Notes: generated from the letters alone by a model not told the origin. A stretch of DNA of 64,000 nt from Allobosea sp. (GCF_030695125.1 NZ_JAUYTP010000016.1:310001-374000); one strand, 5' to 3'. Shown: positions 44,838-54,783, counted from the first letter of the stretch. Numbers and translations: made by a program.

Positions 44838-45068
44838 ATGAAACGCGCCTTGATCGGCATCGGCGGCGCACTGATGCTGTTGACCTTGATCGCGTGGTAT
44901 CTGCTCAGCGGCTTCGGCTGCGAGATGAATACGGCCGGCTGCCGGACCGTCAGACTGGATATGTCGCGCGATGCGCTGCGTCTGTTCCTGCCGCCTCTGG
45001 CGATCGGCCTCGTCCTGGTCGTCATCGGCCTGCGCAGGAAGCCTTCCCGTCGCAATCCCGATGCCTAG
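44838..45068 (+). CDS. Small membrane protein
   Basis: A 76-residue protein with one helix at each end (LIGIGGALMLLTLIAWYLL and LFLPPLAIGLVLVVIGL) and a short Cys-containing loop (CEMNTAGC). Overlaps the next gene by 8 bases, so the two are probably co-translated. Function unknown. Confidence 0.65.
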   Translation: MKRALIGIGGALMLLTLIAWYLLSGFGCEMNTAGCRTVRLDMSRDALRLFLPPLAIGLVLVVIGLRRKPSRRNPDA

Positions 45069-45456
45069 GCGCCCGGCCGGAGCCGCGCTGGCCTGCCTCG
45101 TCGGGCTCTGCGCCGCGGGCACGGGGCTGAGCGCCCAGCCGCTGCCGGACAGGATCACGGGCACCTGGGCGCTGGAGCGCTCCGATTGCTCGGCCGAAGG
45201 CGCGGCCGATTTCCGGATCGAGATCACGGCGACAGATGTCGTCTTCGCGGCCTCGCACTGGTCGTCGCCGAACTGGAAACCCCTGAATCAGGGCTGGCGC
45301 GCCATCGCGCGGGTCGAGGAGGGCGGAGCCGGCCGCCTGAAAGGCCGCCACGCGATCACCCTGCGGCTCGGCCGCGACGGCCGGCTGACGATCAACCGCC
45401 AAGGCGAGGCCGACATCGCCTATCACCGCTGCCCACCAGTGCCCCGGACGCGCTGA
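45061..45456 (+). CDS. Secreted hypothetical protein
   Basis: A 131-residue protein with a signal peptide of about 25 residues ending LSAQ. The mature part starts LPDRITGTWALERSDC, a pattern of lipocalin-like or META/heat-shock-like small beta-barrels, and ends with a second Cys (YHRCPP) that could pair with the first. Overlaps the small membrane protein gene upstream. A large palindromic repeat follows. Confidence 0.7.
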   Translation: MPRRPAGAALACLVGLCAAGTGLSAQPLPDRITGTWALERSDCSAEGAADFRIEITATDVVFAASHWSSPNWKPLNQGWRAIARVEEGGAGRLKGRHAITLRLGRDGRLTINRQGEADIAYHRCPPVPRTR

Positions 45457-45540
45457 CGATCGGTTTCGCCGTCGGCACGACCGGACGCCATCCCGACCTT
45501 GCCGCCGGCGCGACGGGAGCCTGTTGCAGGCCCCCCCTCA

Positions 45541-45656
45541 GCCCTCATCCTGAGGAGCGGGCGAAGCCCGCGTCTCGAAGGATGCTCCAGAGGGGGGCCG
45601 AGCCTCCGGAAGCATCCTTCGAGACGCCGCTTTCGCGGCTCCTCAGGATGAGGGGC
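45541..45656. repeat. Intergenic palindromic repeat, family C (CTCATCCTGAGGAGC type)
   Basis: Outer arms CCCTCATCCTGAGGAGC / GCTCCTCAGGATGAGGG and inner arms CGTCTCGAAGGATGCT / AGCATCCTTCGAGACG make a long near-perfect hairpin between convergent genes. This type is frequent in Bradyrhizobium, Methylobacterium and relatives. Likely bidirectional terminator. Confidence 0.8.
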
Positions 45657-45675
45657 GGTGTTTCCAAGCTGCGCC

Positions 45676-46290
45676 CTACCGCCCGGCCACCTCGAACAGC
45701 ACCTCGTTGCGCCGCAGCGGGCCGGGCGTCCACGGGTCGTTGTAATAGGCGTAGGTCGCCTCGCCCTGGATCGCGATCCCCGCTTTCGCCAGCCAGGCTC
45801 GCAGAACCGCCTCGTTTTCCGCGATCAGCGCATCGGTGGCGACGCCGGAGAAGCGGATCGCGGCGCGGCGTGCGGCCGGGAGTTCCAGCAGGCGCACATC
45901 CTCGCCCGCCGCCTTCGGCAGGGTTTCGAGCGTGTATTTGGACGGCATCACGAAGCGGATCAGCCAACTCTGGTCGGCGGCCTGCGCCGGCGTCTGGATG
46001 ACGGGTGCGGTCATGCTGACGGTGTCGCCTTCGCGGCTCTTGGCGAAGATGTAGCCGGCCAGAGGCGAGAACCCGGCGCGCACCGCCGCCTGGCGGTCGC
46101 CGCGCCGCGTCACCTCCGCCACGACGAGCGCGGGGTAGTCGCGGATCTCGATGGCGCCGTCGCGCGTGACCGAGGCGTATTTCGGCTGCTCGATCGTGCT
46201 CATCACATAGATCCAGATCCCGACCGCGATCGCGGCAAGCCCGGCGAGGACGCCGAGCCCCGTGAGCGCCAGCATCTTGAAGGTCCACAT
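45676..46290 (-). CDS. SOUL family heme-binding protein
   Basis: A 204-residue protein with an N-terminal membrane anchor (ALTGLGVLAGLAAIAVGIWIY) and a SOUL/HBP domain: EIRDYPALVVAEV, FSPLAGYIFAKS, TAPVIQTP, SWLIRFVMPSKYTLETLP and a final AYYNDPWTPGPLRRNEVLF. The family binds heme or tetrapyrroles; the role in bacteria is unclear. The domain would lie in the periplasm. ATG 46290. Confidence 0.9.
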   Translation of the reverse strand: MWTFKMLALTGLGVLAGLAAIAVGIWIYVMSTIEQPKYASVTRDGAIEIRDYPALVVAEVTRRGDRQAAVRAGFSPLAGYIFAKSREGDTVSMTAPVIQTPAQAADQSWLIRFVMPSKYTLETLPKAAGEDVRLLELPAARRAAIRFSGVATDALIAENEAVLRAWLAKAGIAIQGEATYAYYNDPWTPGPLRRNEVLFEVAGR

Positions 46291-46516
46291 CGTTTCGTCC
46301 GCATCGTCATGGTGGCGCAAATCCGCCAGGGGCAGGCCCCGCGAGGATCGCCGGGGCCGGGAGGACCCCGTCCATCGGAGCCACCGCGCCCAGCCTAGCA
46401 CAGGCGCGACAGGATCGCGGCCGGCGATCGGGACATGACGTCGCGCCGGGCTGGGGCCGACCTGCTATCGTGGCGGGGTTGAGTCGGCCGCTTTCGGCCG
46501 CGGAGCCTCACGACCC

Positions 46517-47224
46517 GTGCAACACATCCCCAAAGGCCGCTTTGTCGTCCTCGATTTCGAGACGACCGGCATCAGCCCGGCGCAAGGCGCCCGTATCATC
46601 GAGGTGTCCGCCCGCGAGATCGTCGACGGGCGCGCCGGCGACGAGTTCGCGACGCTGGTCGATCCGGGCGTTCGCGTGCCCTTCGAGATCACGCAGCTCA
46701 CCGGCATCACCACGACGATGCTGGCGGGTGCGCCGGACTCGGCGGCGGCCATGGCAGGGCTGGCCGCCTTCATCGGCCCGTCCCCGATCGTCGCGCATAA
46801 TGCCGGGTTCGATCGCCGGTTCCTCGATTATGAGGCCGGCCCGTTCCTGTGCGGCGCGCCGGTGCGCGCACTCTGCACGCTGTTGCTGGCGCGCCGCGTC
46901 TATCCGGGGCTCGACAGCTACCGGCTCGGCCGCCTCGTCGCCGCGTTCGGCATCAGGACCTCCGGCACGCTGCACCGCGCCAGCGCCGACACCTTCGTCA
47001 CCGCGCATCTGTTCGACCGGATCTGCGCCGATGCCCGGGCCCGCTGCGGATCGCCCTGGGTCGATGACGACGTGCTGCACAAGCTCCAGCGCGTCAGGAT
47101 CGCCGGCGCGCATGACTGGCTGGCGGCCTGGGGCAAGCCGGTCGGTGCTGCGGCCGTCGCCGGGCCGGGGTTGCTTCGGCGCGACGGCGCGGACATCCTG
47201 CCCCGTGCAGCCGGGGCGCGGTGA
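46517..47224 (+). CDS. DnaQ-like 3'-5' exonuclease
   Basis: A 235-residue DEDDh exonuclease. Motif Exo I VLDFETTG at about residues 10-17, Exo II AHNAGFDRRFL near 97, and Exo III HRASADT near 154 with the final His and Asp. Similar to the epsilon-subunit-like RNase T/DnaQ superfamily members that act alone. GTG start at 46517. The C-terminus is an extra 60 residues without a known domain. Confidence 0.9.
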   Translation: MQHIPKGRFVVLDFETTGISPAQGARIIEVSAREIVDGRAGDEFATLVDPGVRVPFEITQLTGITTTMLAGAPDSAAAMAGLAAFIGPSPIVAHNAGFDRRFLDYEAGPFLCGAPVRALCTLLLARRVYPGLDSYRLGRLVAAFGIRTSGTLHRASADTFVTAHLFDRICADARARCGSPWVDDDVLHKLQRVRIAGAHDWLAAWGKPVGAAAVAGPGLLRRDGADILPRAAGAR

Positions 47225-47278
47225 TCCGCGGCCCGCGACAATGGTACGCGACAATGGCCTGAGGCAGGGGACGAGGCG

Positions 47279-47512
47279 ATGGCGACGAGCGATGGCGATA
47301 AGGCGAGACTGGCTCTGGACGTCTTCGCCCATTTCGAGACCGAGCCGGGCGAATTGCTGGCGGCCGGCAACCTCTTGTCGATCGCGGCGATGAATGGCTG
47401 GGAGACCACCGCGGTCGTGGCGAGCTACGAGCACGGCAAGGCGCTGGGCTGGTTCGAGGACGGGCCCAATGGCACGGTCACGATCACGCCGGCCGGGCGC
47501 TCGCAGATCTGA
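47279..47512 (+). CDS. Small hypothetical protein
   Basis: A 77-residue acidic protein (HFETEPGELLAAGNLLSIA, NGWETTAVVASYEHGKALGWF, TVTITPAGRSQ). The predicted helix-helix-wing pattern with a terminal TITPAGR looks like a short winged-helix domain, but I cannot name a family. It lies 54 bases after the exonuclease and 30 before the HEAGH protein, all rightward. Confidence 0.65.
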   Translation: MATSDGDKARLALDVFAHFETEPGELLAAGNLLSIAAMNGWETTAVVASYEHGKALGWFEDGPNGTVTITPAGRSQI

Positions 47513-47542
47513 CGCGCGCAGCGCCCGGCGCAGACACGGGAC

Positions 47543-48091
47543 ATGATGCCGAGCCTCGACGCGATTCCCCCTGCGATCCGCCGCGCGGCCTGCGCCTTTC
47601 ACGAGGCCGGCCATATCGTCGTCGGCTGGCATCATGGCCGCGCCATCACCCATGCCTGGCTGCGCCCACCGCACGGCGTCTCCGGTGAGACCTGCTTTGC
47701 GCCCTATCACCGCGGCTTCCAGCCTGATCGGGCGGGCGATCGGCGGCGCGCCGAGGTCGAGATCACGATCCTGAGCGCCGGCCATTGCGGCGAGATGATC
47801 TACTGGAACGAGGGGCCGGGGCTGAAGTGGTATCCGGGCGAGCTGCATTCGCATGCCGATGATCTGGCCCAGATGCAGCCCTTCATCGCCCTGCTGCAGC
47901 CGCCGGAGGCAGGCCTCCTGCGCGCGCGCTGCACGAGAGCCGCCACCGCCATCCTCTACCAGCCGGCGATGCGCCAGGCCCATGCCGCGATCGCCGGCCG
48001 CCTGCGCGACGCAAGCCGCATCGGCGCCGACGAGGTCGAAGCCATGATGGCGGGCGTGGCGGGCGCCCAGCGGGCCCCGCCGGAGCGCTAG
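47543..48091 (+). CDS. Stand-alone HEAGH (FtsH/M41-like) putative metallopeptidase
   Basis: A 182-residue protein with ACAFHEAGHIVVGWHHGR at about 17-34: the HExxH zinc motif in the context used by FtsH peptidase domains (HEAGHA). The following AGHCGEMIYWNEGPG and SHADDLAQM could supply the third ligand. There is no AAA+ domain, membrane segment or signal peptide, and it is far shorter than FtsH. Whether it is an active peptidase is not known. ATG 47543 or 47546. Confidence 0.7.
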   Translation: MMPSLDAIPPAIRRAACAFHEAGHIVVGWHHGRAITHAWLRPPHGVSGETCFAPYHRGFQPDRAGDRRRAEVEITILSAGHCGEMIYWNEGPGLKWYPGELHSHADDLAQMQPFIALLQPPEAGLLRARCTRAATAILYQPAMRQAHAAIAGRLRDASRIGADEVEAMMAGVAGAQRAPPER

Positions 48092-48118
48092 GGCGGCCAG
48101 GTTGCATGGGAAAAGCGT

Positions 48119-48218
48119 GTCATCCCGGACGCAGCGAAGCGGAGATCCGGGATCCATTCCGGAGCCTCGTCCGGTGAAGTGCCGGAATGGGTCCTGGGTC
48201 GAGCCCGCAGCGACCCGG
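48119..48218. repeat. Intergenic palindromic repeat, family A, second copy
   Basis: The first 50 bases (GTCATCCCGGACGCAGCGAA...GGATCCATTCCGGAGC) match the reverse complement of 18756-18860 almost exactly; the right arm has diverged. It lies between convergent genes. Confidence 0.7.
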
Positions 48219-48269
48219 TGTTTCCTCTAAAAACAGCGTCGTTGCGCCAGGCCAGGGGCCCCGCTCGCC

Positions 48270-48638
48270 TCAGCGCGCCCTCAGGCTCAGCACATAGGCG
48301 ATGACGTCGTCGGTCTCGGTCGGGGTGAGCTGGTAGCGCGGCATGTCGCCATGCGGCGTCTGCAGGAAGACTCGCAGCGACAGCGCGGTCTGGGACGCCA
48401 TGTCGGCCACGGCGCCGAAATCGGGCGGCACCCGGGCGGGGTCGCGGCTCGCGCCGTCGATCGCATGGCACTGGATGCAGAAGGTCGCCGCCACCGCCCG
48501 GCCGGCGCGCGCATCGCCCATCTGCTGCGCCGCCGCTCCGGCCGTGCCCAGCAGCCCGAGGCCGAGCGCGATCAGCGTCTGGCGGATCGGCGCGCTGATC
48601 GGGGGCGGGGGCCGTCTCGTGGCGTTCGCGCGCATCAT
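48270..48638 (-). CDS. Cytochrome c, monohaem
   Basis: A 122-residue exported protein. A basic N-terminus is followed by a hydrophobic helix (TLIALGLGLLGTAGAAAQ) as signal or anchor, then CIQCH (Cys54, Cys57, His58) for covalent heme and a distal HGDMPRY giving the Met ligand. Class I type, periplasmic. ATG 48638 has AGGAG at good distance. It follows the next cytochrome gene by 32 bases, so the two form one operon controlled from the FixK-like box near 49160. Confidence 0.9.
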   Translation of the reverse strand: MMRANATRRPPPPISAPIRQTLIALGLGLLGTAGAAAQQMGDARAGRAVAATFCIQCHAIDGASRDPARVPPDFGAVADMASQTALSLRVFLQTPHGDMPRYQLTPTETDDVIAYVLSLRAR

Positions 48639-48670
48639 CGGGGTGCTCCTGAGGCCGGGGCGCGCCTGTG

Positions 48671-49093
48671 TCAGGACGCCGGCTTCCACCGGCGCGAAAC
48701 GCGCCGGATATAGGCGACGAGCCCGTCGGTCTCGTGCTCGATCAGCTTGAACTCGGGCATGCCGGGGTGGCGCACCACGGTGCCGTCGATCAGGACGGGG
48801 GCCGGGTTGCCGCCGGGGTAGCGTTCGGCGATCAGCGGAAAGGGCGGCGCCTTCGGGTTGGGGCTGGCGCCGGTCGCCTCGATCGCATGGCAGCCGCCGC
48901 AATGCTGCTGCGCCACCTGCTTGCCAATCGCGGCGCTCTCGGCATTGTCGGGCCGCTGCGCGTCGGCCGGCATGGCGAGACCTGGCGACAACGGCACGGC
49001 GCCCGCCAGCAACGAGGCGCAGACCAGGGCGAGCCTCGTCGCGCCGACGGCTCGGCTGGAGGGCTCGCGAACGTTGAGCGTCATGCGTGCCAT
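48671..49093 (-). CDS. Cytochrome c, monohaem
   Basis: A 140-residue exported cytochrome. Signal peptide at about 15-45, heme motif CGGCH (Cys65, Cys68, His69), and an axial Met in PGMPEF. Same style as the following gene. First gene of the pair; a TTGATCGAGGTCAA box lies 61-74 bases upstream with a GATAAG -10 at proper distance. Likely electron carriers to a terminal oxidase or oxidoreductase under low oxygen. ATG 49093; ATG 49084 possible. Confidence 0.9.
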   Translation of the reverse strand: MARMTLNVREPSSRAVGATRLALVCASLLAGAVPLSPGLAMPADAQRPDNAESAAIGKQVAQQHCGGCHAIEATGASPNPKAPPFPLIAERYPGGNPAPVLIDGTVVRHPGMPEFKLIEHETDGLVAYIRRVSRRWKPAS

Positions 49094-49126
49094 GGCCAGG
49101 GTCCCGGAAGCGAAGTCACGGAGCCC

Positions 49127-49167
49127 TTATCGCGCGCATGCGAAAGCCCGGCCTTGATCGAGGTCAA
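49127..49167 (-). promoter_or_regulatory. FixK/FNR-dependent promoter of the cytochrome pair, embedded in a hairpin
   Basis: TTGAT-CGAG-GTCAA at 49154-49167 is one base off the palindromic FixK consensus. GATAAG at 49127-49132 is centred about 31 bases downstream, as for a class II site at -41.5. The box also lies inside a longer inverted repeat GCCCGG-x-CTTGA...TCAAG-x-CCGGGC (49148-49175), which on the minus strand is followed by TTTCGC and may end the upstream gene. Confidence 0.6.
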
Positions 49168-49223
49168 GACCGGGCCTTCGGAAGACGTCGCGGGTCGCGC
49201 CGGGTCGCCGCGCCCAGCCTGGC

Positions 49224-49628
49224 TCACTTGTTCTGCAGCGCGGCCAGGAGGTCGGGCCCGTTCTTGCCGACCAGGTTCTTCGAAAGCTCGGCGACGAGCG
49301 CCCCTTCGAGCTGCTTGTGGTAGTGGCGGCGCATTTCGCCGAGCGTCCGCGGCGAGGCGACGACGACGAGATGGCTGATCTTGTGCCCGGTGACCTGATG
49401 GTTGAGCCAGGAGGTCGCCGCGGCTGCATGGGCGTCCTCGTCGATCTGGTGTCCGGTCGGGTTGGCCGAACTCGAATCCCGGCCACCGCCGCCGGCCTTG
49501 TTGTGCTCGTCGAGATTGGGCGAGGGCATTGCGGCGAGAACCGGGTCGGCTTCGTTGCCGCTGTTGCGGAACAGCTCGAACTGCTTCCCGTCGACGAGAG
49601 CGATCACGGCACCATGGGGGAGTTGCAT
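49224..49628 (-). CDS. Host attachment family protein (eRF1/VLRF1-like)
   Basis: A 134-residue protein of the family named for a host-attachment gene of Agrobacterium-like bacteria. Pieces seen: AVIALVDGKQFELFRNSG, a Gly/Ser-rich loop, AAATSWLNHQVTGHKISHLVVVASPRTLGEMRRHYHKQLE and LSKNLVGK. This fold resembles archaeal release factor domain 2 and its real role is unclear. A perfect FixK box lies about 90 bases upstream of ATG 49628. Confidence 0.85.
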   Translation of the reverse strand: MQLPHGAVIALVDGKQFELFRNSGNEADPVLAAMPSPNLDEHNKAGGGGRDSSSANPTGHQIDEDAHAAAATSWLNHQVTGHKISHLVVVASPRTLGEMRRHYHKQLEGALVAELSKNLVGKNGPDLLAALQNK

Positions 49629-49717
49629 TGCGTTTCCTCGGCTGGGCCGGTCCAGGCTTCCGGAGAGGAGCGCCTGGCGGCCTGCTGCTTTGATCGACAA
49701 ACGCAGCCGGCGCCGCA

Positions 49718-49731
49718 TTGATCCCGATCAA
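49718..49731 (-). promoter_or_regulatory. FixK/FNR box upstream of the host attachment gene
   Basis: TTGAT-CCCG-ATCAA is a perfect palindromic FNR/FixK site. Centred 97 bases upstream of the leftward ATG at 49628. It could also act on the rightward phosphoglucomutase gene 170 bases away. Confidence 0.7.
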
Positions 49732-49898
49732 GGCGAAGGCTCCTCTTGAGGAAGGCTGCCTGACCCCGCCGCTCGACAGCCCCGGCATCGCCCGCCTAAC
49801 CTGCGGCCGCATCCGGCCTCAGGTGTCAGACCCGGGAACAGATGCTTCATCCGGGCGTCGTAGAACCCGGCACGCCGCTACGCTTTCGAGGATCTGGA

Positions 49899-51548
<1,650 letters not shown>

Positions 51549-51637
51549 AAACATCGCCCAAAGGGTCCGCGCCTCGATTGTCGAGGCGCCGCTGCCGTGC
51601 GGCGCCTCCTCACATGCGTGGGTTTCCGAAGCCGGCC

Positions 51638-52768
51638 TTACTCGCCGGCGGCCATACGGCGCGGCGCCTCATAGGCCTCCGGCCCGCCGTCCTCGGCCTC
51701 CTGCCGGTTGCGCGACATCGCCTCGATGAGCTGGCGGTTGGAGTGCTCCAGCGTCCCGACATGGTCGATATGGTGCCGCAGGTCGCTGCGCAGCTGCTGG
51801 TTCACGCCCGTCAGGAAATCGGCCTTGGACTGCAGGGCCGAAAGCTTGATGTCGAGATCATAGATCGTCTTGTCGCGCTGGGCGAGTTCGTCTGCGGCCC
51901 GGCGTTCGCGCTCGGCGGCCGCGGCCGCCTGGGCCTCCAGTTCCTTGATCGTCTGCAGCGCGGCGACGATGCGGGCCTGGGCATGGCCCGCCGCCTCGTT
52001 GGCGGCTTCGCGTTCGCTGCTCATCTTCTCCGTGAGCGTCGCGGTGTCGCGCTGCAGGCGCGCCGTCTCGCCGGTGGCGGCGACGAGGTCCGAGCGCAGC
52101 ATGGCGAGTTCGCGCGAAAGATTCTGAACCGCAGCCGATTTTTCGAGCAGCTTCTGGTCGACGACCTGGCGCTCCTCGGACAGGCGCTGGATGCGAGAGT
52201 CGCTGCTGGACAGCGTCTTGAGCAGCCCGTTGAACTCGCCCTGCAGCTTGCCGTGTTCGGCCTCGAGCGACGCCAGCGACGCCTGCGTCTGGTCGAGGGT
52301 GGCGCGGCTGCGATGCAGCTCTTCCTCATAGCGCATGGCGAGCGGGCGATAATGGCCCAGTTCGCTGTGCAGACCGGCGATTTCGCGGTCCTGCCGGCTG
52401 CAGATGCCGCTGAGCTCCTCGATCTGCGCGCTCTGTTCCTCCGAGGTCTGGATGAACTTCGGCAGGATCTGCTGCATCGTCGCCGTGCGCGTCATCAGCA
52501 GGTCGAGCTGGACGGACCAGTTCGAGATCTTGGCGAATTCGCTCTGAAGCTCGTTGGACTGGTCGCTGATCGCGGCCATCAGCTGGCCGACTTCATGCGA
52601 GCTGCCCGGCTTGGCGGCGGCCGCCGCCGGCACGGCCGGTGGCTCCCCCGCCTCATTGGCGGCGATTTCGGGTGCGGGGAAGCCGGCGGCGGGGAAGGCA
52701 TGGGTTCCGTGCGGGTCCGGCGTCTCGCTCTGTCCGCCCATCAAACGCCTCAAGCTTGCACCGATCAT
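51638..52768 (-). CDS. Coiled-coil protein 1 (crescentin/Ccrp-like)
   Basis: A 376-residue cytosolic protein. After about 50 unstructured residues (SETPDPHG, Ala/Pro-rich) it is a long heptad-rich coiled coil from about 60 to 360, with blocks such as TLDQTQASLASLEAEHGKL, SRIQRLSEERQVVDQKLL and SSEREAANEAAGHAQARI. No catalytic motif or membrane segment. ATG 52768 was chosen. It is separated from the three-gene coiled-coil set upstream by a 236-base gap with AT-rich promoter-like DNA. The architecture is that of filament-forming or polar scaffold proteins, but identity is inferred from composition only. Confidence 0.75.
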   Translation of the reverse strand: MIGASLRRLMGGQSETPDPHGTHAFPAAGFPAPEIAANEAGEPPAVPAAAAAKPGSSHEVGQLMAAISDQSNELQSEFAKISNWSVQLDLLMTRTATMQQILPKFIQTSEEQSAQIEELSGICSRQDREIAGLHSELGHYRPLAMRYEEELHRSRATLDQTQASLASLEAEHGKLQGEFNGLLKTLSSSDSRIQRLSEERQVVDQKLLEKSAAVQNLSRELAMLRSDLVAATGETARLQRDTATLTEKMSSEREAANEAAGHAQARIVAALQTIKELEAQAAAAAERERRAADELAQRDKTIYDLDIKLSALQSKADFLTGVNQQLRSDLRHHIDHVGTLEHSNRQLIEAMSRNRQEAEDGGPEAYEAPRRMAAGE

Positions 52769-53004
52769 CGAACCCACCCCCACTGTCGCCTCAACCGAGG
52801 CGGAACGCATCGTCTCCGAAGGACCTGGCCAGACCGTGCCGTCCCGGATGACGCTACGAAAACAGAGCATGAGGGTTCCTGTCTGGCAACAGACCAGGCG
52901 GCTGCTCGGCTGAGTTGCAAACAGTTTCTTAACCAACGTTGCCAAAATGGCCCCATCGGCCGTTCGCCGGGCGGAAGCCGGCGCCGGAGATCAGGTTCAG
53001 GCGC

Positions 53005-53472
53005 TCACGCCGGGCGAGCCGCCGCCCCGCCCTGCCGCAGTTTCAGCTCGAGCATATAGGCCCGCTGAACCGCCTCGCGTTCGCGCAGCAGAGCCTTTTC
53101 CAGGATGGCCTGCTGGGTCTGCAGCACCTGGTTGGCGCGCTCCAGCGTGGCCTCGGCCGTCTGGGCCCGCTGGTTCCAGTCGTCCTTCTCTTTCGCCAGC
53201 GTCGCGATCTCGTCCTGGAGCTGCGCCTTCTGCGCATCCGCCTCCTGCAGCGAGTTGCGCGCCTTCTGCAGCACGTTCAGCAGCTGCAGCTGCAGATTTT
53301 CGAAGGCGACGCCTGCCCCCGCGACCAGGGCCAGCGTGTCCTGCGGATGCGGCCGCCCGATGCGCCGCGCCGGAGGCCGTGGCGTCGGCTCTCTGGCATG
53401 GGATTCGAGGGCCTCGTTCCAGCCCGGCGAGCGAAGCATCGCGCGGCTGAGACTGGGAGCATCCTGCGCCAC
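53005..53472 (-). CDS. Coiled-coil protein 2
   Basis: A 155-residue protein. A Pro/Arg-rich N-terminal third is followed by a continuous coiled coil from about residue 55 (VAFENLQLQLLNVLQKARNS to EREAVQRAYMLELKLRQGG). GTG 53472 starts 2 bases after the stop of the preceding gene; a more internal ATG is possible. No known family. Confidence 0.65.
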   Translation of the reverse strand: MAQDAPSLSRAMLRSPGWNEALESHAREPTPRPPARRIGRPHPQDTLALVAGAGVAFENLQLQLLNVLQKARNSLQEADAQKAQLQDEIATLAKEKDDWNQRAQTAEATLERANQVLQTQQAILEKALLREREAVQRAYMLELKLRQGGAAARPA

Positions 53473-53474
53473 GG

Positions 53475-53942
53475 TCAGTCGCGCGGCTGCGGGCGGTTGG
53501 CCTGCGAGAAGGAGGTGGTCACCGCGTCGTGCAGGCGGGCGAGCCAGCCCTCCGCTTCGAGGGCGCGCGCCTCGGCATGGCGGGCCCGTTCCTCGGAGCG
53601 CCACAGCATCTCGTTGGCGTTGGCGATCTGCGTTTCCAGCTCGCGCATGTTGACGGCGGCCTGGGCGATCGTCTGCTGCAGGCGCTCTTCGAGCTGCGCA
53701 TAGCGCAGGTCGGCGATCCGGATGGCTTCGCTGGTTTCCTCGATCAGCGCCAGCGCCGACGGCCAGTCGCGTTGCGGCGTGATCGCGACCGGGGCAGCCG
53801 GCGCGTAGCGCGCGGCTTCCTGGGGCGCAGCGGCCGCGGGAAAGGCGGTGACCTTGTCGGAGGCGTTGAGAAACTGCTCCGAGGCGGGAAGGCTCTGGCG
53901 CAGCGTCGTGACGCTGGCGAGGTCGCTAATAGCAGGCTGCAT
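53475..53942 (-). CDS. Coiled-coil protein 3
   Basis: A 155-residue protein: Ser/Ala-rich first 60 residues, then a coiled coil (LALIEETSEAIRIADLRYAQ, LQQTIAQAAVNMRELETQIA, RSEERARHAEARALEAEGWL). Same length as its neighbour, but the sequences differ. Its ATG 53942 overlaps the upstream coding sequence by 17 bases. Confidence 0.7.
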   Translation of the reverse strand: MQPAISDLASVTTLRQSLPASEQFLNASDKVTAFPAAAAPQEAARYAPAAPVAITPQRDWPSALALIEETSEAIRIADLRYAQLEERLQQTIAQAAVNMRELETQIANANEMLWRSEERARHAEARALEAEGWLARLHDAVTTSFSQANRPQPRD

Positions 53943-54783
53943 GAAGGCGCTCCGTGAGAGCCGGGCAGGATGGCGGCATCGGCCCATCCTGTCCGAGGGT
54001 GAAAATGGCAGGCGTGTCGGGGGCGAGCGGCGGGCGGGCGGCCGCGTCCGAAGCCGCCGCATCCGAGGCTGGTGAGACGGCCAAAGGCGCCTCCGGCGCA
54101 AGCCGGAGAACGGGCGCGGCGACCGGTGCCTGACCCAGCTGGTCCTGCAGGGCGCGGCGGTTGGCGCGGGCGAGATCGAGCGCGCGCTGCAGCAACTGCT
54201 TGTCGCGGCGCTCGCCCTGCAGCACCTCTTCCAGCCGCAGGCACTCGCGATGCAGCGCATCCGACGCCGAGCCATGTTGCGTCCGCGCCGTCCGCAGGCT
54301 GGCTTCGGCGGTGGCCCCGGCCCCGTTCAGGCGCTGGATCTCGGCCGCCCGGTCGGCGGCGGCCGTGGTCAGCGTGGCGATCTGCTGCTCGTACCGAACT
54401 TTGTCGATCGCGGACTGATGCAGCGCCTGCTTCAGCCGCCCGATCTCCGCGGCGCCCTCCTGTCGCTGACGGTCCGAGGCCACGATCGCTTCGCGGTGCC
54501 GCTCCAGGCTGCGCTCGGCCACGGCGAGCGCGGTCTGCGCCTGCCGCACATGCAGCCGCTCGGCATCGAGCAGGGTCTCCATGGCGGCGAGGCGGCCGAG
54601 CGCCGCTTCGAGCCGCAACTCCAGGAAGCCCTGCTGGGCGAGAGAGAGGCGGTGGGCCGGATCGATCTCCCCGGCCGGGCCGGTATCCCATGGGCGCGAC
54701 GCCCCGGCGCCATGGAGCTGCCCCCCGTCGCGGGCCGGCAAAGCCAGCCAATCGTTCGAACCGGTAACGGGGAGGGCGTTCAA
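53926..54783 (-). CDS. Coiled-coil protein 4
   Basis: A protein of about 285 residues. The N-terminus is short and Gly-rich, residues about 50-210 are a coiled coil (GFLELRLEAALGRLAAMETL, LKQALHQSAIDKVRYEQQIA, GERRDKQLLQRALDLARANR), and the C-terminus is an Ala/Pro-rich tail. Start uncertain: TTG 54783 has GAGG upstream and fits, while the frame is open to about 54828. First gene of the overlapping set of three. Confidence 0.65.
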   Translation of the reverse strand: MNALPVTGSNDWLALPARDGGQLHGAGASRPWDTGPAGEIDPAHRLSLAQQGFLELRLEAALGRLAAMETLLDAERLHVRQAQTALAVAERSLERHREAIVASDRQRQEGAAEIGRLKQALHQSAIDKVRYEQQIATLTTAAADRAAEIQRLNGAGATAEASLRTARTQHGSASDALHRECLRLEEVLQGERRDKQLLQRALDLARANRRALQDQLGQAPVAAPVLRLAPEAPLAVSPASDAAASDAAARPPLAPDTPAIFTLGQDGPMPPSCPALTERLHAACY

